Positions 16,018-22,285 of a stretch of DNA of 32,372 nucleotides are shown here, piece after piece. The position numbers were made by a program, and so were the translations under genes. Under the pieces are notes generated by a model. That model was not told the origin of the DNA, did no database searches, and saw only the letters and a program-made list of their open reading frames with translations. Numbering within the stretch: position 1 is the first letter of the stretch; every line of letters starts with the position of its first letter. The stretch is from a virus, in IMG/VR virus record IMGVR_UViG_3300034111_000436, positions 1 through 32,372 of that record; one strand, given 5' to 3'.

Positions 16018-16760
16018 GCCAAGCAATAACAGCGACTAACACGGCGGTCGCAGCTTCAATAAACGAGTCGCAGGCGGCAGCGTTGTTTGAGACGCTGGTA
16101 GTAAACGGCGATCTGTCCGCAATGTCGCAGGAACAGCGCATCCAATATTACAAGCTGGTATGTGAGCGCGTGGGATTAGACCCATACCAGAAGCCGTTTG
16201 ATCTAATCAAGCTATCAGGCAAGCTCACGTTGTACGCAAACAAGACATGCACGGCGCAGCTAACATCTATACGCGGCCTTCGTGTGGCTATCGTAGCTCG
16301 CGAAGTCATCGGCGATCAGTATGTAGTAACGGCACGATGCGAGACACCAACGGGCAGCTACTCCGAGGACATAGGAGCTGTTACGATTGGCGGTATGCGC
16401 GGCGATGCGGCAAGCAATGCCATGAAGAAAGCAGCAACACAGGCAAAGCGACGCGCTATTTTGAGCGCATGCGGTCTCGGTATGCTTGATGAAGAAGAAG
16501 TTGTGCAAGTTCAAGGCGCTGAACGTATCGAATTGCCGCCTATAAAGCCCGCTACGACGTCAGAACAGGACGAAGCTATCACGGAATGGTTATCGGCTAT
16601 TGATGCCGCTACGGGGCCAGAAGAGCTAACTGCGATTGTGATGCAAATCAAGAGCGTAGACGAAGGCATCAAAGCACCGATCCGCGAATACGTGGCACGA
16701 CGTGCAAAAGAGCTTGATTTAGTTTGGAGCAAGGGCGCATATACGGAGGTGCAGCGATGA
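16014..16760 (+). CDS. Putative single-strand annealing / recombination protein
   Basis: 248 residues. ERVGLDPYQKPFDLIKLSGKLTLYANKTCTAQL (about 50-84) and ASNAMKKAATQAKRRAILSACGLGMLDEEEV (about 134-164) are the conserved segments. The NAM.KA.T.AKRR..LS.CGLG.LDE block is common in phage proteins beside Gp157 that are usually placed with RecT/Erf-like annealing proteins. The C-terminal ~80 residues (SEQDEAITEWLSAIDAATGPEEL) look like a separate helical protein-protein domain. The exact recombinase family is uncertain. Neighbouring SSB-like, nuclease and helicase genes fit a recombination-replication operon. Confidence 0.6.
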   Translation: MSQAITATNTAVAASINESQAAALFETLVVNGDLSAMSQEQRIQYYKLVCERVGLDPYQKPFDLIKLSGKLTLYANKTCTAQLTSIRGLRVAIVAREVIGDQYVVTARCETPTGSYSEDIGAVTIGGMRGDAASNAMKKAATQAKRRAILSACGLGMLDEEEVVQVQGAERIELPPIKPATTSEQDEAITEWLSAIDAATGPEELTAIVMQIKSVDEGIKAPIREYVARRAKELDLVWSKGAYTEVQR

Positions 16761-16999
16761 GAAGATACTCAATGAGCGCAGTAGCGATATCTACTGTTGA
16801 TTCAGAAGGCAAATATGTAGAGTACGAACAATTACAAAAACTACTTATTGCATCTGATCAAGCACTTGAAGCATTGTATTACGTTGTGCAATGTGAAGAA
16901 ATAATAGCAACGCAATCTGAAGCAATGCAAAAAGAATTGAGGGCAACATTTGCAAACCTGAATATTGCGATAGTCGATATAAAAGGAGTCAAGCGATGA
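16757..16999 (+). CDS. Hypothetical protein
   Basis: 80 residues from ATG 16757, which overlaps the previous TGA and follows the strong Shine-Dalgarno GGAGG (16745-16749) at about 7 nt. The product is mostly helical (YEQLQKLLIASDQALEALYYVV, EAMQKELRATFANLNIAIVDI). No family recognised. It overlaps the next gene by 4 nt. Confidence 0.6.
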   Translation: MRRYSMSAVAISTVDSEGKYVEYEQLQKLLIASDQALEALYYVVQCEEIIATQSEAMQKELRATFANLNIAIVDIKGVKR

Positions 17000-17211
17000 G
17001 AAAGCTAGGAACATGGAAGCAGCCCAGCGGATTCTACTCCGTTGTCGATCTTGATGCTGACATCTGCGTAGCGGACTGCCTACCGACGATGCAAGTTGCA
17101 AACCAGATCATGCGATTGCTGAATGATGCTTACGAAGACTGTGAAGAAAACAACCCAGCTTTGGTAATGCTGGAAAAACTAACCTATAAGCCAACGGAAG
17201 GAGAGCAGTAA
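16996..17211 (+). CDS. Hypothetical protein
   Basis: 71 residues. ATG overlaps the previous TGA; AAAGGAG lies 7-9 nt upstream, a good binding site. The N-terminus (WKQPSGFYSVVDLDADICVADCL) suggests a small beta hairpin, the rest a helix (VANQIMRLLNDAYEDCEE). Three Cys residues without a CxxC pair. Unknown function; the stop overlaps the next ATG (TAATG). Confidence 0.55.
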   Translation: MRKLGTWKQPSGFYSVVDLDADICVADCLPTMQVANQIMRLLNDAYEDCEENNPALVMLEKLTYKPTEGEQ

Positions 17212-17630
17212 TGGGTATCAGATCATTCTTACGTCGCTGGCTCGGTATTGAGTCGGTAGAAAAGACGGTAAAAAAGACGGTAAAAAAGACGGTAGGCAGA
17301 GCATACCAGCAGCCGGTACGCCAAAGACGTACAAGCGTGCTATCTGACAGTCAATACATGTTCAGAGCAATCACATTAGAGCAATTCTATGCAAAGTGCG
17401 GCGGATTCGATGGCATAGAACGTATGAGGAAAACATACGGCGATTATCGCAACTGGCTATCGGTAGTATCAAGACATCCAAAATGGAGAGTCTGTTTGAC
17501 CGAGAACACAAAGATGATTACGAAATCCTTTGACGACAAGCTATCAGCACACGAGTTCCTCGAAAAGTTTATCGCTTACCATGAGCGCATGAAAGCAAAG
17601 GCCGCAAAGAGCGGTCTGAATTACAACTAA
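17211..17630 (+). CDS. Hypothetical basic protein with KTVK repeats
   Basis: 139 residues. An amphipathic N-terminus (MGIRSFLRRWLGIESVE) is followed by three copies of a four-residue repeat (KTVK, KTVK, KTVG) encoded by a 12-nt tandem repeat at 17259-17294, then a basic stretch and a helical C-terminal part (FRAITLEQFYAKCGGFDGIERM). The high positive charge in the first 45 residues suggests nucleic acid or membrane contact. No family recognised. GGAG lies upstream of the ATG, and the gene is followed by a structured intergenic RNA. Confidence 0.6.
   Translation: MGIRSFLRRWLGIESVEKTVKKTVKKTVGRAYQQPVRQRRTSVLSDSQYMFRAITLEQFYAKCGGFDGIERMRKTYGDYRNWLSVVSRHPKWRVCLTENTKMITKSFDDKLSAHEFLEKFIAYHERMKAKAAKSGLNYN
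17259..17294 (+). repeat. 12-nt tandem repeat, three units
   Basis: Three head-to-tail copies of AAAAAGACGGTA (first copy with G at its first base), in frame inside the gene at 17211. They encode KTVK units. Because the unit is a multiple of three, copy number could change without breaking the frame. Confidence 0.9.
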
Positions 17631-17634
17631 CAGA

Positions 17635-17734
17635 GCAGGGAATGCCCCTGCGATGTCGGTTGTGCAAGTACCACGACGTGGTATAGGTTTGGGACAGGGG
17701 CGGAGGTTGGGAAGCCAAAGCCCCTACTTTTAAC
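17635..17734 (+). ncRNA. Structured intergenic RNA with attenuator-like alternative hairpins
   Basis: Four segments can pair in three mutually exclusive ways. Segment 1, GCAGGG (17635-17640), pairs with CCCTGC of segment 2 (17646-17651). Segment 2, GCCCCTG (17644-17650), pairs with segment 3, CAGGGGC (17695-17701). Segment 3 (17696-17701) pairs with segment 4, GCCCCT (17720-17725), which is followed by ACTTTTAA. Inside the 2:3 loop is a perfect hairpin, TACCAC/GTGGTA (17669-17683). Inside the 3:4 loop, TTGG pairs with CCAA (17707-17718). The upstream gene stops at 17630, so a terminating ribosome would cover segment 1. No known riboswitch class was recognised. The terminal T run is short. Confidence 0.5.
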
Positions 17735-17748
17735 ACAAGGAGTAAACA

Positions 17749-17952
17749 ATGCACGATAACAAGCACGGCACATGCAGAACATGCAGCCGATTAAAAGAAT
17801 ACGAGCGCGATCAGTTGAGCTACGAAGGATTCTATACCATCTCTGTACAATACGCATTCTGCGACGTGCTAGAGATAGAACTGGATGATCCTGATACCTT
17901 CTACTGCGCTAACTACAAGCCGCACAAAGGGGGCAAGCATGAGCAAGCATAG
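17749..17952 (+). CDS. Small Cys-rich protein, possible zinc binder
   Basis: 67 residues. Cysteines at C-R-T-C (9 and 12), FC (38) and YC (53), with His residues at 2, 6, 59 and 64, suggest a small zinc-binding knuckle. A good Shine-Dalgarno, AAGGAG, lies 8 nt before the ATG, downstream of the structured RNA at 17635-17734, so this is the gene that such a switch would control. It overlaps the next gene by 14 nt. Function unknown. Confidence 0.6.
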   Translation: MHDNKHGTCRTCSRLKEYERDQLSYEGFYTISVQYAFCDVLEIELDDPDTFYCANYKPHKGGKHEQA

Positions 17953-18079
17953 CGACATCGACCTAGCACGCTTCGCCGCCGATGCTATGGTACTGATCCT
18001 GTTCTTTGTGGCTCTAACTTGCATCATTGCTTTTGCCTGTATGCTCTACTTCTTCCTTTGGCTAGTGGGGATCGTATGA
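17939..18079 (+). CDS. 46-aa single-pass membrane protein
   Basis: ATG 17939 with GGGGG about 5 nt upstream is chosen over starts inside the preceding gene. The product is a short polar head (MSKHSDIDLARFAADA) followed by 28 mostly hydrophobic residues (MVLILFFVALTCIIAFACML and on to WLVGIV). The stop overlaps the next ATG. Unknown function; topology is that of small toxic or envelope-acting early phage proteins. Confidence 0.6.
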   Translation: MSKHSDIDLARFAADAMVLILFFVALTCIIAFACMLYFFLWLVGIV

Positions 18080-18444
18080 AGCAGCGTATAGAGCGAGTGA
18101 GTATCAGCGGCAAGGTAGTAGCTATCCGAGCATCCGTACAGGCGCAACGCGGCGGTAGATACCGTAAGCAGTTTATAGTAAACGATGCTATCAATGAACA
18201 GGATGCAATAGCGGCAGCAAAGGAGTATATTGCATTCATAATTGAGCGACTATCAAACATGCCCGCAGAACGTGAGATAGTCAAGATAGTAGAAGAGATA
18301 GTAGACCAAGCAAAGCTCAAAGATGCACACAACACAAAGGTGCGCGGGGCGGTAGGCAAAGACGTATCAGCGGTGCTTGCACGTTACCCTCTGTCTACCA
18401 CAGTCTTCGGCTATGAAAACACATTGGGCGAATGGGTAAAATAA
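18076..18444 (+). CDS. Hypothetical protein
   Basis: 122 residues from ATG 18076, which overlaps the previous TGA and follows GTGGGG. The first part is strand-like and basic (RIERVSISGKVVAIRASVQAQRGGRYRKQFIVND), followed by helices (EQDAIAAAKEYIAFIIERL, EIVKIVEEIVDQAKLKDA). This beta-then-helix layout is seen in small nucleic-acid-binding proteins, but no family is recognised. A strong hairpin follows the stop. Confidence 0.55.
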   Translation: MKQRIERVSISGKVVAIRASVQAQRGGRYRKQFIVNDAINEQDAIAAAKEYIAFIIERLSNMPAEREIVKIVEEIVDQAKLKDAHNTKVRGAVGKDVSAVLARYPLSTTVFGYENTLGEWVK

Positions 18445-18448
18445 AAGA

Positions 18449-18472
18449 GCCGCCAGATTTTCGTCTGACGGC
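18449..18472. terminator. Strong hairpin, terminator-like on the minus strand
   Basis: GCCGCCAGA (18449-18457) pairs with TCTGACGGC (18464-18472), eight pairs and one mismatch, with a TTTTCG loop. On the + strand it is not followed by T residues, but it is preceded by AAAATAAAAGA, so read on the minus strand the hairpin is followed by a T-rich run, as in an intrinsic terminator. It could stop antisense transcripts, or serve as an mRNA 3' end or processing barrier on the + strand. Confidence 0.5.
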
Positions 18473-18534
18473 CCACGGAGGGAGCAAGGAGTCACGCACT
18501 CACTTACAAGGGGTAAACGAATATAGGGCATAAC

Positions 18535-18735
18535 ATGTACCAAGAACAAACAGACCCAGACTTCGTTATCCACCTGATAAGCAGGTTCGATGACGATCAG
18601 CTTGTAGAATGGCATGAACGTGCCGGTATCTACGAATACGAAGCAAACATGAGCAGAGATGCAGCGGAATACAAAGCCGCGCTAGATATACTTTCACAAA
18701 TAGCGCAGAAGATGCGCAAGAAGGGCACACGATGA
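18535..18735 (+). CDS. Hypothetical acidic protein
   Basis: 66 residues, helical, acidic in the first half (DPDFVIHLISRFDDDQLVEWHERAGIYEYEANM) and basic at the end (AQKMRKKGTR). The ATG is preceded by AGGG about 6 nt upstream; a stronger AAGGGG lies further away at about 18509. It overlaps the next gene by 4 nt. No family recognised. Confidence 0.55.
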   Translation: MYQEQTDPDFVIHLISRFDDDQLVEWHERAGIYEYEANMSRDAAEYKAALDILSQIAQKMRKKGTR

Positions 18736-19079
18736 GTAGCGACGCAATCAACATCACGGGCGAGCTGATCCACATTGGGCAGACGCAGCAGGTAAAAGAC
18801 ACATTCCAGAAGCGATCTTTCGTAGTCAAGACGCAATCGGAATACCCGCAGGAACTGGAGTGCCAGTTTACGCAAGACAAGTGCAAGGAGCTAGACCGCT
18901 TTAAGGTGGGTGACACCGTAACAGCCCGAGTAAACTTGCGCGGACGCGGTTACAACAAGCGCGAAGGCGGTATGGGGTGGTTTACATCGCTCGATTGCTG
19001 GAAGATCGACAAGCTAGGCGAAGGCGCACCGGCAAGCAAGGCAACTGTTATCGCTGAACCTACTGATCTTCCCTTTTGA
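18732..19079 (+). CDS. DUF3127 family protein, SSB-like
   Basis: 115 residues. INITGELIHIGQTQQVKDTFQKRSFVVKT (7-35) and YPQELECQFTQDKC...F.VGDTVTARVNLRGRGYN (38-80) and WFTSLDCWKI match the DUF3127 family, an OB-fold group found mostly in Bacteroidota and their phages. The C-terminus ends TDLPF, resembling the acidic-hydrophobic tip by which SSB recruits partner proteins. With the annealing protein, nuclease and helicase around it, a single-stranded DNA-binding role is likely. The biochemical function is inferred. Confidence 0.82.
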   Translation: MSSDAINITGELIHIGQTQQVKDTFQKRSFVVKTQSEYPQELECQFTQDKCKELDRFKVGDTVTARVNLRGRGYNKREGGMGWFTSLDCWKIDKLGEGAPASKATVIAEPTDLPF

Positions 19080-19081
19080 GT

Positions 19082-19381
19082 ATGAAGAGGGCAGCAAAGG
19101 TGGACATAAACCAGAAAGAGATAGTCACATATCTACGCAAGATTGGGGCGTCAGTCGCTGTTATGAGCGCAGTCGGTCAGGGCTTCCCCGATCTTGTGGT
19201 AGGATGGCGCGGACGCAATTACATGATCGAAGTGAAGCAGGCCAAAGGCAAGCTAACAGAAGATCAGTACGAGTTCGCAGCGCATTGGAGGGGCCAGTAC
19301 GGCGTTGCACGGTCGATAGATGATGCGTGCAACATAATCGGAGCGGATTTACCACGACTTAACGTATTGAAGGAGGACTAG
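19082..19381 (+). CDS. VRR-NUC type nuclease
   Basis: 99 residues from ATG 19082 (TTG 19076 is the alternative; neither has a clear Shine-Dalgarno, so coupling to the upstream stop is likely). The PD-(D/E)xK site is visible: FPDLVVGWRGRNYMIEVKQAKGKLTEDQ with D37, E50, K52 and Q62. IVTYLRKIGASVAVMSAVGQG precedes it, as in the VRR-NUC fold. Such small enzymes cut branched DNA and sit next to phage helicases, as here. Confidence 0.82.
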   Translation: MKRAAKVDINQKEIVTYLRKIGASVAVMSAVGQGFPDLVVGWRGRNYMIEVKQAKGKLTEDQYEFAAHWRGQYGVARSIDDACNIIGADLPRLNVLKED

Positions 19382-19386
19382 TCAAA

Positions 19387-20655
19387 ATGGACTCACAGGG
19401 GTATCTTGCTTTCATACAAAGCAAAAAGAAGACGATAGACGATGCAGGATTTGACGTAAACGATCTCCCGTCTTTCTTGTTTGCCTATCAAAAAACAATT
19501 GTATCAAAAGCACTTAAGCGCGGACGCTTTGCGATCTTTGCAGAATGCGGCCTAGGCAAAACACCTATGCAGCTAGTATGGGCAGATCAAATAGCAAAGC
19601 ACACAGGAAAGCCGGTACTAATACTTGCACCGCTTGCAGTAGCAGCACAGACCGTGCGCGAAGGTGCAAAGTTTGGCATAGATGTATATCATTCGCGAGA
19701 TGGTAGCTACGAGCGGATCACAATCACAAACTATGAGCACATCGATAAGTACCACGCGGGCAAGTTTGCTGGCATCGTACTTGATGAGAGCAGCATATTA
19801 AAGAATTACGCCGGCAAACTACGTAATGAGATTACTAGCTTTGCAAAATCGATACCATACCGGCTATCAGCTACTGCAACACCAGCCCCGAATGACTTTG
19901 TAGAGTTTGGAACGCAAGCAGAGTTCTTAAGCATTTGCACGCATACGGAAATGCTTGCTAACTACTTCGTTCACGACGGCGGCGATACGTCCAAATGGCG
20001 GCTAAAAAAGCATGCTGTTAAAGACTTCAAGCGATGGCTAAACGAATGGAGCATCAACATCAACAATCCGAGCGATCTTGGTGATAGCATTGAGGGATTC
20101 CAGCTCCCGCAGCTCAACGAAGTGCAAGTGCAAATCGACACGCAGCGACCAGATGAAACTCTATTTGAGCAAGTTGCTATCTCATTATCAGAGCAGCGCC
20201 ATCAAAAGCGTAAATACGATGAAGACATAGCGAACAAAGTGGCAGAAATAGTAAACGGTAACGATAATCAATGGCTTGTGTGGGTTGAGAACAACTACGA
20301 AGCTGATAGCATACGCAAGTTGATACCAGAAGCCGTTGAGATACGTGGATCAGATAAGCCAGAGCATAAAGAAACTGCAATGATGGACTTTGCAGCTGAT
20401 AAGATACGAGTGCTTATTACCAAGCCATCTATTGCGGGCTTCGGTATGAACTGGCAACAATGCAGCAACATGGTTTTTTCATCGTTGTCGCACTCATACG
20501 AACAACGCTACCAAGCTATTCGCAGATGCTACCGATTCGGGCAGCGCAATCAAGTCAACGTATACACGATCAGATACCACGGCGATGACGCCATTTCAGT
20601 AAACTTTAACCGCAAACAAGTGAATGCGGATCACATTAAATCAGTAGAGGTTTGA
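19387..20655 (+). CDS. SNF2-type DEAD/H helicase
   Basis: 422 residues, superfamily 2. Q-like motif AYQK (33-36), Walker A ECGLGKT (53-59), motif Ia ILAPLAVAAQ (79-88), Walker B VLDESS (131-136), motif III SATATPAP (161-168), motif V GFGMNWQ (about 350), motif VI RRCYRFGQR (379-387). The RxxRxGQ form and DESS box place it with SNF2-like phage helicases, which lack the extra domains of chromatin remodellers. A clear AGGAGG (19371-19376) lies 10 nt before the ATG. It likely works with the adjacent VRR-NUC nuclease in replication or recombination. Confidence 0.88.
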   Translation: MDSQGYLAFIQSKKKTIDDAGFDVNDLPSFLFAYQKTIVSKALKRGRFAIFAECGLGKTPMQLVWADQIAKHTGKPVLILAPLAVAAQTVREGAKFGIDVYHSRDGSYERITITNYEHIDKYHAGKFAGIVLDESSILKNYAGKLRNEITSFAKSIPYRLSATATPAPNDFVEFGTQAEFLSICTHTEMLANYFVHDGGDTSKWRLKKHAVKDFKRWLNEWSININNPSDLGDSIEGFQLPQLNEVQVQIDTQRPDETLFEQVAISLSEQRHQKRKYDEDIANKVAEIVNGNDNQWLVWVENNYEADSIRKLIPEAVEIRGSDKPEHKETAMMDFAADKIRVLITKPSIAGFGMNWQQCSNMVFSSLSHSYEQRYQAIRRCYRFGQRNQVNVYTIRYHGDDAISVNFNRKQVNADHIKSVEV

Positions 20656-20656
20656 C

Positions 20657-21535
20657 ATGCAGCACGAACATGTGCAAGGGGACAATTTCAACATCTATAA
20701 CGGCGATTGTGTGCTTGGTTTGAGCAACTACGTCCTAGATGAGACGGTGGGCTATTCAATCTTCAGCCCTCCATTTGCGAGCTTGTATACTTATTCTGAC
20801 AGTCCATTTGACATGGGCAACACGCAAAACGATGATGAGTTTTACGAGCAGTTTAGATACCTAGTAAAAGAGCTCTACCGAGTCATGATACCGGGCCGTG
20901 ATGTTAGCTTTCATTGTATGCTGCTACCAAGCACGATCCAGCATAACGGAGTTATCGGGCTGCGTGACTTTCGCGGCGATCTAATCCGCATCTTCCAAGA
21001 TGAAGGTTTTGTCTATCATTCGGAAGTGGTTATCTGGAAAGATCCAGTTGTAGCTATGCAGCGCACAAAGGCGATCGGTCTGCTTTATAAGCAGCTTAAG
21101 AAAGATAGTTGCATGTCTAGGCAGGGCATACCAGACTACCTGATTACGATGCGTAAGCCCGGCGCTAATCCGCAGCCGGTAACAAAGACGCCAGAGTCTT
21201 TCCCGGTAGGCAAGTGGCAGCGCTACGCTAGTCCTGTTTGGATGGACATAAACCCATCGGACACGTTGCAGTATACATCGGCCCGTGAGCACGACGACGA
21301 AAAGCACATCTGCCCATTGCAGTTGCAAGTAATTGAGCGCGGCATAGAGCTATGGAGCAATCCCGGCGATCTTGTGCTATCTCCTTTCATGGGAATTGGA
21401 TCAGAAGGCCACGTTGCGTTAAAAATGAATCGTCGCTTTGTTGGGTTTGAGCTTAAAAAAAGCTACTTCAAACAGGCAAGCAGCAACCTTCGCAATGTAT
21501 CACAATTGAACAGCTTATTTGGGGAGGATATATAA
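20657..21535 (+). CDS. DNA methyltransferase, beta class
   Basis: 292 residues. Catalytic motif IV SPPF (37-40) comes before the SAM-binding motif I LSPFMGIGSEG (241-251), the order of the beta class. SPPF suggests N4-cytosine or N6-adenine methylation; the base and target site cannot be read here. Ser replaces the usual Asp in D-P-F-x-G-x-G, a variant I believe is common in phage members. No restriction enzyme is next to it, so it is probably an orphan that protects phage DNA. It follows the helicase with a one-base gap. The stop overlaps the next ATG. Confidence 0.87.
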   Translation: MQHEHVQGDNFNIYNGDCVLGLSNYVLDETVGYSIFSPPFASLYTYSDSPFDMGNTQNDDEFYEQFRYLVKELYRVMIPGRDVSFHCMLLPSTIQHNGVIGLRDFRGDLIRIFQDEGFVYHSEVVIWKDPVVAMQRTKAIGLLYKQLKKDSCMSRQGIPDYLITMRKPGANPQPVTKTPESFPVGKWQRYASPVWMDINPSDTLQYTSAREHDDEKHICPLQLQVIERGIELWSNPGDLVLSPFMGIGSEGHVALKMNRRFVGFELKKSYFKQASSNLRNVSQLNSLFGEDI

Positions 21536-21633
21536 TGGACGCAATCGACAGGGGGATAGCGATCAGCTTGGTGCTGCTAGTGATGTATATCGCACTCGAG
21601 ATATACGTACATAATAGGAGGGTCGATGACTGA
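21535..21633 (+). CDS. 32-aa membrane micropeptide
   Basis: ATG 21535 overlaps the previous TAA and follows GGGGAGGA (Shine-Dalgarno, 21521-21528). The 32 residues are a short polar start (MDAIDRG), one hydrophobic helix (IAISLVLLVMYIALEIYV) and a basic-acidic tail (HNRRVDD). Its own 3' end contains AGGAGG, the binding site for the next gene, which it overlaps by 8 nt. The tight fit, the good binding site and the clean TM segment support expression. Confidence 0.6.
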   Translation: MDAIDRGIAISLVLLVMYIALEIYVHNRRVDD

Positions 21634-22213
21634 ATACCCGAACTGGTTTGACTCGGTAGCACGAGCAAATTTTACAGAGTTTCTGCTGCCAGAAGCAGGC
21701 CGCGATAACTACCAAGCATTGCAGATCGGCGCATTTGTAGGTCACGCAAGCGATTGGCTGCTACGGTATATGCTAACAGGTAACAAAGTGATGCTGTACG
21801 ACGTGGACACATGGCAGGGCAGCGACGAAGCAGAGCACAAGCTGTTTGACTGGGTAGATGTTTTTGACACGTACCTATCGCGCATCGGGCTGCGTGCATA
21901 CATGAAGTGCCGATACTTCCGTATGACGTCGGATAGGTTCTTCGATAGCTATGCCAACATGCTAGATCGCAATCAGTTCGACTTTATCTACATCGATGGC
22001 GACCATACCGCAGATCAGGTATGGAAAGACGGCGCAAAGGGCTGGAAGTATCTTAAGCAAGGCGGCATCCTTGCCTTTGATGACTATCAATGGGATGGGG
22101 GCAAGGGGACGGCACATAATCCAAAGCAGGGGATTGACACGTTCCTAGAAGTACACGACGGCGAATACGAGCTGCTAGCAAAGAACTGGCAAGTATGGCT
22201 GCGGAAGTTGTGA
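21626..22213 (+). CDS. Class I SAM-dependent methyltransferase
   Basis: 195 residues. ALQIGAFVGHASDWLL (31-46) is the SAM-binding motif I, MLYDVDTWQGSDEAEH (56-71) motif II with the following loop, DFIYIDGDHTADQVWKDGAKGW (119-140) the Methyltransf_24-type signature, and GGILAFDDYQW (146-156) the next strand. This family mostly methylates small molecules, sugars or proteins, not DNA. Substrate unknown. A strong AGGAGG lies just before the ATG. It could work with the glycosyltransferase at 2531 on a glycan, but they are far apart and this is only a suggestion. Confidence 0.82.
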   Translation: MTEYPNWFDSVARANFTEFLLPEAGRDNYQALQIGAFVGHASDWLLRYMLTGNKVMLYDVDTWQGSDEAEHKLFDWVDVFDTYLSRIGLRAYMKCRYFRMTSDRFFDSYANMLDRNQFDFIYIDGDHTADQVWKDGAKGWKYLKQGGILAFDDYQWDGGKGTAHNPKQGIDTFLEVHDGEYELLAKNWQVWLRKL

Positions 22214-22249
22214 CACGTTGATAACGCGCGCAGAGAAATATCATCCAAT

Positions 22250-22267
22250 TATGGCGTAAGTGCCATA
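22250..22267. promoter_or_regulatory. Inverted repeat upstream of the replication initiator
   Basis: TATGGC (22250-22255) and GCCATA (22262-22267) form a perfect 6-bp inverted repeat with 6-nt spacer, about 20 nt before the initiator ATG in a short (72 nt) intergenic space. It could be an operator or an mRNA hairpin. No good promoter was found next to it. Confidence 0.4.
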
Positions 22268-22285
22268 GATTGCTAATTCCTAAAC

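Noticed and set aside
17635-17734. Self-cleaving ribozyme or known riboswitch in the structured RNA
   Set aside because: I looked for hammerhead, twister, HDV-like, guanidine and preQ1 core patterns and did not find a convincing match by eye; a covariance-model search is needed to exclude them.
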